A stretch of DNA of 64,000 bases from Climacium dendroides (GCA_950106755.1 OX467089.1:2420501-2484500); one strand, 5' to 3'; positions 35,175 to 47,832 are shown, numbered from the stretch's first letter. The notes: generated from the sequence alone by a model not told the origin. Numbers and translations: made by a program.

Positions 35175-36110
35175 TCATTTGTGGCCTATACAATTGTTCT
35201 TGGCCGCCTCCAGCGCCTCCAACGCCTTCAGCCTTGCCATGCCTCTATAGATATCCTCACATCGTGAGGACTGGTACGATGCACTTGGATATTGCGCGCC
35301 ACTGCTAAGGTCCATACTTGGAGAGGTACTATCCTTGCGCTTTGCTTGACGCTTGCGTGGAGGTAATTCGGAGGAAGACATGGACCTCGATCCTCGAGGT
35401 GTCGGACGTAGCATATCGACATTGTTTATGTATGGACGTGTATTTCCAATTGATTTAGAACTCGTTGACCGCTGCTGTTTTCTTGCCATCGTCCGCCGAA
35501 ACAGAATGTGCGAGGGAAGTAATGTTCGCTGTCCAACACTACGCGGGGACGGGGGCCCACTATCCTCAAGTCGAGGCAAATGAGGTGCACTGTGAGTCCC
35601 CACCTGTGCCCCCCTTGCTTGATTCGGCAAGCCAACTAGCTCCTTAACGACCTCCGTCTCCGTAGCTAGACCTACAGAATCTGTCGGGACACCATCTTTG
35701 AGGCGAGGATGATTTGTACCGTCGCTGACAGGGAGAACAAGCTTCCGATTCGTGACGACATTGGCCCATGGCGGGGGCGAGAAGGGGCATCCTCGACTCG
35801 AGGATGCTCGCTTGGGCGGAGACGGGGAGTAGACGGGGGTTTTGATGGGTCCTCGACTCGGAGGACTGTCCACCACGCCATCTTCAACATCGGCCTTCGA
35901 GAAGTCAATGGCCGCAGACGTTGCGTCCTCCGCCGTGCGCATCATGTAGGGCCCTGAAAACATGGACGGTTTGGTACTACCTCCGGTAGAGCTTGACGCT
36001 TGGGAGAGCGACTTCTTCGACCCGGAAAGGAGGCTCCTGGCCCCCCGGTGATGTTTGCCTGTTTCAGTTCCATTTGGAAAACCAACCTGCAGGAAGCCCA
36101 GATTACACAA
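35175..36110 (-). CDS. Ser/Pro-rich disordered protein of the large element
   Basis: A 311-codon minus-strand frame, very rich in Ser, Pro and Arg, with no folded domain that I recognise. The C-terminal part has a basic patch (PPRKRQAKRKD) that could direct it to the nucleus and a short helix near the end (MARLKALEALEAAKNN). At least four copies of the region-specific palindrome lie inside this frame, read as PRLED, SSRGCP or SRGP depending on phase. It may be a terminal exon of the adjoining leftward gene and not a separate gene. Confidence 0.4.
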   Translation of the reverse strand: MCNLGFLQVGFPNGTETGKHHRGARSLLSGSKKSLSQASSSTGGSTKPSMFSGPYMMRTAEDATSAAIDFSKADVEDGVVDSPPSRGPIKTPVYSPSPPKRASSSRGCPFSPPPWANVVTNRKLVLPVSDGTNHPRLKDGVPTDSVGLATETEVVKELVGLPNQARGAQVGTHSAPHLPRLEDSGPPSPRSVGQRTLLPSHILFRRTMARKQQRSTSSKSIGNTRPYINNVDMLRPTPRGSRSMSSSELPPRKRQAKRKDSTSPSMDLSSGAQYPSASYQSSRCEDIYRGMARLKALEALEAAKNNCIGHK

Positions 36111-36351
36111 GTTCTGCCCACATTATACTGCTGATGAAATGGTCACTAGCAAAGGAAACGCATATTCACTTGGACAGACAATTGGAACGCTCGATACAAC
36201 AGCGGAACATCTGTGCCAAAATCTTTGCTCTCAAAATTATATACAATTGAATAAATGTACAATATTACAAAAATACAAAACGTGAGTTCCTATCCAATCC
36301 AAACCTACGAGGCCGTCCGAAGGAACCCTAAACAAACGACTGTAGGGATGA

Positions 36352-37158
36352 CTAGGGATCGCGTCTCTCCGGGCCTATCACTAGCTGGAGGCTTAGAAGC
36401 TCAAAACGATATCCCAGATTCTTGGCAGACATCCTCATCCCCTCCACGAGGAATTGTACTTGGTAGTCGTTCTTCGTGAGGGGTTCCAAGCCAATCCTGT
36501 TCGCCCCTACAAACTCACGCAGACGCCCCGGATCGCGCACCGACTCTAAGCGCGCAAGCCAAGGAAGGAGTTCTGACATGAGGAAGTTGTCTGTCAAGTG
36601 CGCACGAGTCCAGGTATTAAAGAACACAGCATTCCACAACTCATTGCAAATGCTCTTTTCGGGAGAGTCATCAATGAGCAGGGTGTTGTTCATGTTGAAA
36701 GTCGTGCGCACGCCCTTGTGGTTGAACATGCGCTCAGATAGGACTTTCAAGAATACCGGCTTAGAATCGCGCGTGGGAAACTTTTCCTTCGAGGTCTCTA
36801 TCCTCCTGCATTTCTCCTGACCTACGACGTCATACGGGGCTTTTATTCCCCTAAACAAATGCTCGACGACCAACTCCGTAGTGGGCTGCACCATGGAGGA
36901 CCATATGACAATCCTGTCCGCGATCTGGGACACCTCATGTAGGAACTGTCGGACGTTCTGTCGCGCGAACACGGTCTTTGGCCCGACGATAGTCGGGTTC
37001 AGGTGGCACAACACATTGTCTTCCATCCGATACGGCTTGAAACTATTAGCGACTGACCTCGGCAAGCACTGACAGAGAATGCCGTTCAGATCGAAGACAA
37101 TGTTGAGCCACTTGACCAGGGTGAGGGCTCTACGATATCCGTCACGTTCTCTCTGCCC
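36352..37158 (-). CDS. FCP1-like HAD-superfamily protein (putative phosphatase)
   Basis: The minus-strand frame opens after a splice acceptor (GCACAG) near 37158, upstream of the first internal Met at 37065. It carries HAD motif I as IVFDLNGILCQ, then an FCP1-type block ARQNVRQFLHEVSQIADRIV IWSS, and motif III NNTLLIDDSPEKS. FCP1/NIF-type enzymes dephosphorylate proteins such as the RNA polymerase II tail. In motif I the second catalytic Asp is Asn (DLNG in place of DxDG), so activity is doubtful; I believe similar DLNG forms exist in plant FCP1-like families. It lies in the leftward gene block of the large element. The 5' exons are not resolved. Confidence 0.7.
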   Translation of the reverse strand, partial: GQRERDGYRRALTLVKWLNIVFDLNGILCQCLPRSVANSFKPYRMEDNVLCHLNPTIVGPKTVFARQNVRQFLHEVSQIADRIVIWSSMVQPTTELVVEHLFRGIKAPYDVVGQEKCRRIETSKEKFPTRDSKPVFLKVLSERMFNHKGVRTTFNMNNTLLIDDSPEKSICNELWNAVFFNTWTRAHLTDNFLMSELLPWLARLESVRDPGRLREFVGANRIGLEPLTKNDYQVQFLVEGMRMSAKNLGYRFELLSLQLVIGPERRDP

Positions 37159-37643
37159 CTGTGCAATTCTACCTAATGAAAGCAGAACAACAAAGAAATG
37201 GAGTTACCTATTTGAATGCAGAATCAGGTGAGCTAGACAACGGGACGAAGCACAGAATTCCACTAATGGATTGCATGTTCCAGTATGAAAGCAATTTCAG
37301 TGTCCTCGGATGGTGCAAGCGTTTAAGAATTATAGGCTGAGCAAACAAAGCATCGACAAAGATTGAAATTAGAAGCCTGTGAGAACAGGAATTTTATTTA
37401 CATTTTCTTTACAAAGATTACATGTTACACTTCGCGCGAAATTAAATGAAGCACAGATTCACGCGAACACTCTATACTACACTATTCTACACGTAGGCAG
37501 GCCTAGAGGTCTGCATCAATGCCTAGCAATCATAAATGTGATTTCCTGCCAACAAAACTTCATTCAGTACAGGGAATCCACATCAAAAGAGCAGCCTCTT
37601 TTACAAGCCAAGCAAGACATGAATCATTACACATCGCAGATAC

Positions 37644-39201
37644 TTAGATAAACGCATATGGATTAGCCAAGTGTACCTCTGATGCATCGCCTTGTGACCC
37701 CTCGCCCTCACCAACTGCGGTCACCTCCGCCCGAACTTCCCCTTCCTCGAGAATGTTCTCGAGGATGTCTTCTTCGGCCTCCCTGTAATCAAGAAGCTCC
37801 TCCTCCAGATCATCGACACGAAGATCTTCTCCACCCGCTTCTTGGGAAGTTGTGCATAAAGCAACCTCTGCTTCGTCGACTACTTTCGGAGGCCTTGAGG
37901 GTCCTGCCGACGAAGACGCAGGAACTCTAGCAATATCCTCGACTCGAGGATGTGCTGCAGGAGTGACGCCCGCAGATTCGGGGATGAGCGCAGACTGCCC
38001 GTCGTGACGTGTGAGACTAGACACGGGTAACTGAGACGCTGGAGTCGCTACAACGTAGTCGTCCCCGGAGGAACGAACCTCGTCAGTCTTATCCTCGACT
38101 CGAGGATGAGAAGGATTGGCAGCATCGTGGGACGCGGATGCTACAGGCAAGGAAGAGTGGACTGGAGGTGGAACTGGAATTTGGCTCGGGATAGTCTACG
38201 ATAGAGATCTAGCAAAAAGTTCCACCACCATTTCCTCCAGCTTGGCGCACCTCAGGTTGGTCTCTTGACTCGAGGCCACAGCTTCTCTGATCTGCTTGTC
38301 CTTGAGGTCAAGCTCGTCCTGTCGTACCTTCTCTCCTGGCCTTCTGCTCATTTACCATGTCCCAATATCCGGGATCATCCTTCACTTTCGCGGAAGGCTT
38401 AGCCGCCGACTCAGAGATTGCCGGTGTCGACACGACAGCCTCTTTTTCGAGCTCACTCTCTTCGTCGTCGTCGTCAGAGGAGTGAGGGAAGTCCTCTAAA
38501 TCAAAATCACTTAGATCCACAACCTCGTGAGTGATTACGGACTTCATTTTTTGGCATTCGACAGGAAGGACGACTTCACCGGCTCTACCTTCAACCTCAT
38601 GCGCTTGGGAACCACCCATCGTGGCATCCGAAATCTCATCCTCAGCGTGGTTTTGTGTAGCTTCTAACTGCTGAGGAGGAGGCAGCTCAGGTGACCGCTA
38701 CACAGGTGATTGCTGACGAGGTGGTTGTCCCCGATCTCCCCACTGCTCTTGCGTCCGCTTTGTCCTCAGTTCAGCTTGCCGTTGGTCCCACTCCGTATCT
38801 GTCTCAACGTCTTCGTCTGCTGAAGACCCTGCCTCGGTACTCCGCACAGGCTTCAAAGTGGGCACCATACTCCCATATTTGTCAATGCAAAGCAGGTCCT
38901 CATCAGGAACTGCTTCTGAGGAACGCGGTGTCACCACACGTCTGTTTCCAGAACCAGAGTCTTCATCTGATGACTCTCGCTCTGATGCTGACCGAGGTGA
39001 TTCCAGATCGTCGCCATGCGGCGGAGACACGGACAATAGAAGCGGAGACCCAACGTACAACGGCCGCACGTATTTCACAGAATACGGGGAATTGATATGA
39101 AGAAAATCATTCATATCCAATGAGTCAGCCAACGTTGCCACTACTCGATGTCTTGCCGTTAGATCTTTGTCTACAATGCCGTAGAAGTATGCTCCGAACA
39201 T
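37644..39201 (-). pseudogene. Acidic, disordered C-terminal exon of the leftward multi-exon gene
   Basis: The exon starts after an acceptor (TTGTCTAG) at 39202 with MFGAYFYGIVDKDLTARHRV and a globular 70-residue part, then becomes Ser/Asp/Glu-rich. It has TAG at 38700-38698 and a frameshift near 38300, after which a coiled coil (LKDKQIREAVASSQETN) and an acidic tail (EEDILENILEEGEVRAEV) run to TAA at 37644. Two palindromes lie in frame in the tail and are read as HPRVED (centres 38099 and 37943). It follows the exon 39439-40762 across a short intron that itself contains three palindromes. Function unknown. Confidence 0.5.
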
Positions 39202-39438
39202 CTAGACAAGCCAACAATGGAGCCAAATCTTAGTCACTATGATTATAGAGTTTGTATCCTCGAGTCGAGGATAATTTCCTAAACACCATAGTCACTAATA
39301 TATTATGCCATTATGAATAGAATCAACTATATCTTCGAGTCGAGGATAATTCAAGGATCATAAAAACATCTAAAAACAAAGCCTATGCTAGAAAATTGAA
39401 CAAAAGCAATAAACTATCCTCGAGTCGAGCATAAGCAT

Positions 39439-40762
39439 ACCTTTGCAGCCAGCACACACTTCGATCCTACGTAGATGCCCAAGACATTTTCGCCGGAAAC
39501 CGCGAAGCTTTGGAGGATCTCGAAATAGAACTCCATTCGAAGTTCCATCGTGTACAACCTCCACTTCGCTTCATTATTCATGAAGGATTCCAGGTAGTAC
39601 GGAATATCGGGGGTGCCGTATTCCGTTTTCATTCTCCGCCGCACCAGAGAAGCGTGCTCGTCACCCTTCTTGAACAGAAAGAGCAGCGGCACTGGAGGAG
39701 CCGATGACTGGTTTGTTATATTGTTCAGCCGCTCCATTTGGATGGAAATGTATCTTGACTGAATGCAGTCAAACTCTGTGAGTTGAGTTTTGGCAAATTG
39801 TGCAGTAGTTTGCCGTTCAACTAGGTCGCCCAGGATCCACAACCATACACTCGCCTCCGTAGCTGCTGGCTGCAGCTTCGTGGCGAGGAACTCCAGAAAT
39901 GGTTGCAGAGATGGTGTTTTGTCCGTCTCCTTGGGCTTCCAGAGTTGACGGACATCAAGAATGGCGAGGTTGAGAGGCCGGGGCTCATAATTGTAACTCC
40001 CGCTAACGACGAGAACCCTTTCTTAAACGTCCAGTCCCCTCAACGCCACTCCTCCAGAAATAGAAGGCAATCTATACTTCAACTTCATGAACCTTTGAAA
40101 AAGAGTTTGTTCGTCCTCGAACTTCTCTCCAAGATCTTTTGCCCTCCGATTCTTGGCTTCATTCGTCAACCTCTTCTTAAAAAATTCTCCTCGAGGGTGT
40201 AACAGAAGGAAGTCCCATGTTGACGCAGAAAATCGGTGCCTCGCTTTCCATGCCCTCCAGACGTTGTCCAAGACGTCTCCATTGTCGTGTCGTAAGTCCA
40301 ACAAGGGCTTGATAGCTATGAGTTCTTCAAGGACAATCTTCTTCCGCTTCCTGTGTTCAACCCAATCTGCGCCAGTGTAGTTGTCGGGCACCAAAATCTT
40401 CGTCCTCTGCACGGACACTTTCGGGTAAGACCCATTCCGGAAAGGTGTCTTGTTCAACAAATGCAACGCATATGCAGCCAAGTCCTTGTTTGTGAAGTGG
40501 CCGAGGTGCTTGAAAAACTCTCGTTTCAAGGAAAAAGCTTTTCGATTGAAGCCCTTGAGCTCTTTAAACTTCAGCCCTATGATTGGCTCGTCTAACTCGC
40601 CCTTAGAATGCATCATCAGAAATTCATTCCAGTACTTGAAAAGATTGTCCCGAAGCGTGATAATCTTCATCTCACACTTCAAGTCAGTTGCTGTCTTGAT
40701 AGTCGCTCCGTCCTTTTCCGGATTGATATTTTTGAAGCGACTGACCATAAGCATACAAAATT
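39439..40762 (-). pseudogene. Middle exon of the leftward multi-exon gene (unknown domain)
   Basis: A long minus-strand exon between a TCTTGCAG acceptor (near 40762) and an AAG/gtatgc donor (near 39439), continuous except for a TAA at 40025-40023. It encodes about 440 residues: a basic first half (KFKELKGFNRKAFSLKREFF) and a second half with VLVVSGSYNYEPRPLNLAIL and LWILGDLVERQTTAQFAK. The second half vaguely recalls the non-catalytic part of DNA-methylase-like proteins, but this is weak. No catalytic motif is seen. The introns on both sides carry palindromes. Confidence 0.5.
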
Positions 40763-40921
40763 TCTGCAAGACACGAGTAGGTTGGGTCAATGCACAACTA
40801 CATCTTGCACTTATCTTCGAATCGATGATAATTAATTACTACTAACATGTGTTGCAAACAATGTCTACTATTGGAAATCTATCCTCGACTCGAAGATAAT
40901 GAAGATCATTCAAGACTTACC

Positions 40922-42399
40922 TGGTACTAGGTACTACTTAAGACGGCTCCATTTCTTCTCAAATTTGCCTCCTTTGAATCATTTGTCGGGCGGAGACAGT
41001 GGATCCAGATGTTTCGACAACTAACAATCTAGTTCCCCCAGGTTGGCTACGCGTGATCGAGGTGGTTGGTGGAGTTGTAGAAGGCGGAGATGTTCGTCAA
41101 CATCTCTGGGTCTAGGGTCCACACAACGTAAGCCTCCCACGTCTGAAGTTCTCGCCTTCGCGTTTCACCACAGTCCTCAACCTGCAACTCCTGAGAGGCG
41201 GTGACACTGTGTTGGCCATTGATTATCATGAATCCGTCGTCCTTAATGTCATCCCGTTTCAGGGGAGGGGACTTCAAAAGTCGTTTCTTGGCATCCACGG
41301 GAGTGATGCAAATATGCTGCCTTTACTTGATATCGCCCAATTGGATGAGCTCCTTCTTCACGTCCTCAACAATGCCTCTCTCGAGCTTCCGAATAATATA
41401 CTCGTCTCTCGCAAGAAAGCATTGTTTGATCGACACTACGACAGGGTCTTGGCCCAACACAAAGCAGGCGGCGTGAGTCTTCCAAAAATTCTTCTGAATT
41501 TCAGCAAACTTCTCGAAATCCTTTTTCTCCTTGTTGACTGCTTCCACAGTCGTAAGAGGTGACCCAGAACTACCAGCCACTGTTGATTTGGATGTAGTGC
41601 CTCTCCGCGGTCGCTTTGGCTTGGAACTCGATGGACCTTTGGATTGAGTCTCCGGACGACTGCGTGGCTCCGAACGCACTTGTCTTGGACTAGTTGCAAC
41701 ACTACCCGAAGTAGTCGCTGTCTAGCTTGGGTCAGTTGATTTCCTTTTCTTTCGATTTTGAGGCGCACCAATTGCAGGGACTTGCTGCACATGCCTGATT
41801 GCATATCGATCTAACGCTCCCCAGATATTATTGAGTCTTCTACAAATGACAGACGCTGTACCATCAATCCAAGGCAGATATTTTGATGCCTCAAACGTCC
41901 TCACCAATTCCGTAATCTGAGACGCCTCCAAAGTAGCGACGAGATACGCCATGTCGAACCGTGCGTGATCACTTCTTATGTCTAGGACAAGAGAGTGGTA
42001 GTGATCACCAACACACCCGTCTTCCCCAACGTCCCGGAGCACAATAACGACATAGTGTTGGTGGTGCTCTTTGATTACTGAAACTTTCTCGTTTTGCTTC
42101 AGTGGTAAAATGGTCGTCTGATCCTTGGCGCGGTAGAGAAGGTAGACGTAATCCTTGTACTTATTCATGCCGAATGACCACGTGGCAATGTTGTCTTTGA
42201 ATCGCCAGAGCTTCCCATAAGTCTCTGGCAATTCAGCTATGAACGGCTCGTTCACAAACGGGTTCTTGAACGGCTCCATCAGTAGTAGTGCAGTCGAGTA
42301 GTCGTAACTGCCTTCCGCCTCCGTATCTGCACTTACCCACATATTGATCAGGTTACGACTTCCACTGAGGATATCTTCGAGTCGAGGATGTGTTTCCAT
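40922..42399 (-). pseudogene. N-terminal exon with ParB-like motif (leftward gene)
   Basis: A minus-strand frame from METHPRLEDILSG, with stops at TAG 41724-41722, TAA 41325-41323 and TAG near 41049, and a donor (CAG/gtaagt) near 40922. The first 225 residues are unrecognised. A Ser/Lys-rich linker follows, then GFMIINGQHSVTASQEL, which looks like the ParB/Srx-type DGxHR motif, and a downstream ISAFYNSTNHLDHA block followed by a PTWGN segment. In ParB-like folds this motif lies in a nucleotide-binding or DNA-acting domain. The HPRLED near the start is encoded by a copy of the local palindrome (centre 42381). The assignment rests on motif resemblance only. Confidence 0.45.
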
Positions 42400-43889
42400 T
42401 ATTTCTAGGCTTGACTCCTGGAATGATATTACTTCTACTCATGGCGTGATGTCAATGTTGATAGCTAGATACGATGGCGACCATGAATATGGTCTATCCT
42501 CTCAGACAAGAGGAAGCAATGTATCTTCGAATCGAAGATAAATGACCGTCATCATTGTGGACCTAGCTGGAGTAATGGTTCCTTCACTTTAGTCTTCTGA
42601 TGCAATTGAATTATATGTGTTTCATTGATACGGGATTCCATCATCTTCAGTGTCATTATGTTGTTCTCTTGTGTCTCTGACATACCTGAATAGGCCTTTG
42701 GCAGGCTTTAATTTTTTCTTATCTTAGCATTTTTAATTTGTATTGATGAACACAATTATCTTCGCATTGACGATAATAGTAGCACGGACATTCTAGGACT
42801 GCGCGTAGACATCGAAACACTCAAATTTATTGTGAATTAAAACTCATCTAATGGAATGTACAATGCTGGTCTTACGATAATTAACTTGGTTTTCCAACGC
42901 TTCAGCTATCATTTCTGCAAGGACATCGGATTATTATTCTTTTTGTTGTGCGCAATTTATCCTCGACTCAAGGATAAATTGCACCATGAATACACGAGGT
43001 TATCCTCGCCCCGAGGATAATTATCCTCGAGGCAAGAATAGATTTGAGACCCCTCGAATTTGTTATCGTCGAGTCGAGGATAATTATCCTCTCTAGAATG
43101 ACTAGACCCTGAAAATGAAATCGTGCTGGACTAAGGGAAAATACAATTATCTTCGGGTCGAAGATAACTGCAGCATGTTCGTTCGGGAAATGGACGTGTA
43201 GGCATAAACCCTAAAACTTATGTTCAAATGAAGTTCCTTGAATCCCATATTGTATTACTAAACCCTAAATCATTCGTCCAGATAGGAACTATGAATGTAA
43301 CAACTGAACACTAATGAACTCAAACCTTGTTACAGGCAACTATGAACTAATCAAAAGGAAAAGCAACAAATCAAACTGCAAGTGCAATGCAAGAAGGTAG
43401 AAATTGAAATTCAAGAACAAGAACTGAATACATACCTGACAATAACAGCAATACACAAGCGTTGAAACCCAAAAAATTCGTCGACGCTCCACTCCAACTC
43501 CAATACATGCACCGTGGGAAAGGACGATTCTAAACGACTTGGAAATGAAAATGAAGGTGTGCGTAGAGCTTCAAACTACCATTCACAAACCCAAACACAA
43601 AAACTTGCGCAAATAACTCTTACACAAAGATCACGCACACAGAATTCAATTGAATTCACTGAACTACACGCACTCACAAGAAACAACTCACTCAACTACA
43701 CTGGCCGCAAAGAATCACGCACAATTATGCACAACAACTATACACACGTACAGACACTAAACAAACTCACAGCTCAAAAAACAAATGCGCGTACGCGCGT
43801 TGGCGAGAGGGAGATGACCTACCAAGGCAGTGCCGAACCTAAACGGCGGCAGGCTCGGCAATACAAATTGGCGGCGCCAGACCACGCGG

Positions 43890-46150
43890 TGTAGGCTCCG
43901 CCCGCTAGGCTCAGCGACAGCAGGTCTGGGTAGTAGGCTCGGCAGTCTGGGGAGGAGTCAGGCTCGGTTTAAAGGTTTAGGGTTTAGGCAGTTCCTCTTT
44001 GTCCTATACAGAATGTCTTAGGGTTTAGTAATTCGATTCCTCGTTTAATGTTCAGTTATAGGGTTATTACATACACGTCCGCTCCACGAACCAGTTATCA
44101 TCGACTCGAAGATAATTGCAATTACCAATAGTCCAGCATGACTAAATATTTAGGCCATAGACATTTACGCGAGGATGATTATTGTCGACTCGACGATAAA
44201 AAGTTCCTAGGGTCCCAAATGTTTTCGTGCTTCGTAGATACTTATCCTCGAGTCGAGGATATTTATTCTGAAGGCGAGGATAATTTAGTAGACCTATGGT
44301 CCTTTTTATTCTTGAGGCGAGGATATTGAGTCCATTGAATGATTTGCTATTCATGTCTAAGAGTTTCCTAACATCTTAAGCAAGCTGTAATCAAAGTATT
44401 GTGTAGGGTTCATGCAATCATAAGGGATTTTTTGAATTTAGGGTTAACTTTTGTAGAAAAATTTCAATTTATTCAATTCAAATTCTTTCGCTATTCATTT
44501 CATCGGAGTCTACAGATTTTTATGAAATCTATAAATAATTTGTTAGTGGGTCTGTTACATTCATTTGAATCTTATAGGGTCTTATTGAGGAGTTTGAAAG
44601 CAACCCTACCCTGAACAAGATTAATTGGAAAAAGATCATATACATTGAAAATAGATGTAGTTCTTACGATTTTTTTGGACCTAAATAAATGCAACACCTA
44701 TGAATAAGAAAATTTTTGTAGAAAAAATGTTATGGTAAATAATTTATATTGCTAGAATTCAAAATATTTCCTCAAAATATGTATATTTTAAGAAAAAAAT
44801 TATAATTTCACTATGTATTATATATGCTTTGCATATTATTATTTTAGGCTAGAAGCAATAATTGTGAGTGATTTAGCAAAAGAGGTTTTATATTTATACA
44901 AGATCAAATAATACTCTAAAATTATTCTTATCCAAATTAAATTCAAATTTTTTCATTACAATAAAAAACATTTGTATCCAAACATATGATGAATTTTATT
45001 ATACAATTTTTGACTACATAGATTGCAAGATATAATTGAAGTTCAGTGTAGTAATAAATATTTTCGAGGCACCTTCCGTTATCGTAATAGCTTAATGAAC
45101 CTTGAATTCTCTTCATTTGAAATTCCTACATTATTTGTAGAAGAAGGTTTTATTGCTCTCCATGATACTGGTGATACAAGATTGAAGCTTTGGAGGCCTT
45201 GTTTCCAAGCTAGGAGACCTCGTCAATTGTGAAATTGTTCTAGTAAGTAGTCTAGAATTTTTTAATACAAAAATTGTAATTACTATCTAAATTGCACAAG
45301 CTTCATTTGAAGGATTGTATGTTCAAATTAATTTCTAGTATGTTCCATGATACATTGGAAGGATATTAGTAGACATTCTAAGCTCTTAACAAATTGGTTC
45401 CATTATCTAATTAAAAATAATAATGAAGAAGCTCTAATAGTTCTTATTTTATCACTCTTTCCTTTCTTTAAACATACTTTCTTTTTATCCATTTCTATCC
45501 TGGTCGAAAAATGAAATATTGAAATTCTTCCAAAGGGCTCTCAACCCATTGTATTTTGGAGAGGGAGTACAAGTAAAATACTTGAAATAAACTTTTCCAA
45601 AATACAAATGAAATGTTCAAAAATTATTATTGCATGTGAATTTTTAAAGTTCCTACAACTTAGTATTAAAGTTTTTATAGTTTTGTTGTCAAACAAAATT
45701 TCACTATGTTTTAATGCACCTATTCTATTAAATTAATGTCGGAGACTTGCCTTAAGATCATCTACAATATTTTAAGAAAATTCTGCACCCCATCCTATTT
45801 TGAAATTGACTGCATTAAACTAATATAGCACTTTATTTTGAAACTTATAGCATTCAACTAAAAGGGCCTATTGTTGTACTTACTAAATGACGTCAGACAA
45901 AGCTATACATGATTGTGGAAGATATTGATTATAAGATACTTTTAAAATTTCATGCAATCACTTCAAGTATTTTGATGTCACTAGAATTTGCATAAATTTC
46001 CATATAAATTTGAAATGGGCTCAATACAAATCTATAAAATTAAGAAATAGAATAATGAAAAATCTAAAACAATTAAGAGATAGAATTAAATATACTTCAT
46101 CTACCCATGGCTATACTAATTAATAAGAACACCCCCCTTGTGATGGATCA
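43890..46150. other. Spacer between the leftward and rightward genes of the large element
   Basis: The part up to about 44340 still has palindromes. From 44400 to 46150 it is very AT-rich, with no palindrome and no supported gene (a few small ORFs only). Short telomere-like repeats occur at 43975-43990 and at 46151. Confidence 0.5.
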
Positions 46151-46182
46151 CTAAACCCTAAACCCTAAACCCTAAACCCTAA
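46151..46182 (+). repeat. Interstitial plant-type telomere repeat (CCCTAAA)n
   Basis: About four and a half perfect CCCTAAA units in the middle of the large element. Plant-type telomeric motif; too short to be a chromosome end. It may be a double-strand-break repair scar. Confidence 0.9.
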
Positions 46183-47832
46183 CGTTGAATCGATCGTCCA
46201 ATCTTAGAAGTGATAAATTCCCTGGCCGTAAATGCTATCCGGAAACTCCTGGAGAAGTGACTTAAATTCCGCTGCAATGATCTAAACTTGGAGCAAGTTG
46301 ACTACCAAAAATACTTGAGCGGCGCCATGAATTTGTGGACCGAATGTAAATTAAGGATTCCTCTTAAAATATCACCTTCCGATAAAGCTGTCAAGAAAGA
46401 AAGCCGGAATTTGTGTCCTTTCTTAAAAGTCGGGTTTTTTGAATTGGAACTTGCTAGCACCGTGCCGCTATCCTTGCCGCGCTGTTATCCTTTCAGAACT
46501 GTTCAACTTTCTCTCCCACGAACCTTATTGTATTTTGTTTTGGCCTTGCTGCACAGTTCTCATGCATGCAACAATTTCTTTTGCGCTGCTGTTCTGCCGT
46601 CGCCGCCCGTTTTTTTGGTTGCACATTGTTGCTTACGTGTGTATTGTCCTACTGTTTTGAGCGTGAATGGATTTGAAATCAGGAGCTTCTTAGTGAGGTG
46701 AGGTCTCTTCAAGTTCTCCTAATTTTGAAGTATTTTTTGCTATCATCGTCTTGCATGTTGTTGTTGTTGTTGATGCCGATGTGCTTTGTCATTGAGATGT
46801 AAGGCATATTTGTACACCGTATTCTGTGTGTTATGAATCAACTGGTTGCAAGTGGTTTTGTGCATTGCTGTTCAATTGCTATTCAATGTTGTAGTATGTT
46901 TGGAGTCCAGAAATTGCGGCGCAAATGTAGGAATCACTTAAACCCTGGAATGAATTTATCCTCGAGTCGATGATAATGCATTTGTTTGTTTGTTGTTGGG
47001 TACGCTTATCTTCAAGTTGACGATGATTCATTTCTTGAAGGCATTTGATTGTATCATTATCTTCGAGTCGACGATAACTGATATTTTCATTTGTGACATT
47101 TCTGGGTATAGTTATCTTCGAGTCGATGATAAGTGATAGTCACCTTTGTGGATATTCTGGGTACACATATGTTTGATTGAACGTTAACTGATTCATACCT
47201 TTGTGGTAATTATGTGTACACTTATCTTCGACTCGACGATAATTAATTGATTGTTACCTTTATTTCAATGTCGGGTACACTTATCTTCGAGTCGACGATT
47301 GTTGATTACTAGCCTAACGGAATATTGTGTATATATTATAAATTTACTTTGAATGAATTATCTCTATGTCTAGGATAAAATCGATAGATCACTATAGCTT
47401 ATATTCATTTTGTATTGAATATTTCTTTTGGATTGATCTTTAGATGGATGGGTCTTTACAAGATAAGAGGACCTGAAGTCTTTAGATTTCTTTATCAATC
47501 AGAGAGTGTGATGTATTGATTTATCTTCGAGTCGAGGATAATTTTATTAAAATATTTGAAGTGAATCTCCGTTGGATGAGTTCATTCTAATTTTCTGATA
47601 CACCTGTAGGTGTTATTTGGGGTTACTGCATGAAACTCAGTAATGTGAGGAACTTATAAGTGGCGTACAAAGTAAACCTCATTCTGAAGCTATTCTTCGT
47701 TGTTTGTGGTTGGATTAGAATTGTTTTGATTTTTTATCGTCGATATGAAGATTATTAATGGAAATTCTAGTTTGAATCAGTAATAGTTGTGTCATTTCAT
47801 CCACATAGGATTTGATTTTTATGAGCGGTGAA

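Noticed and set aside
43514..43894. 126-residue ORF (plus strand) in the large element
   Set aside because: Composition (Thr/Asn/Gln from CACAAA-rich DNA) looks non-coding, and no homologous block was recognised.
46288..46701. 137-residue ORF (plus strand)
   Set aside because: It has low-complexity hydrophobic content, no domain and no splice or promoter support; probably chance.
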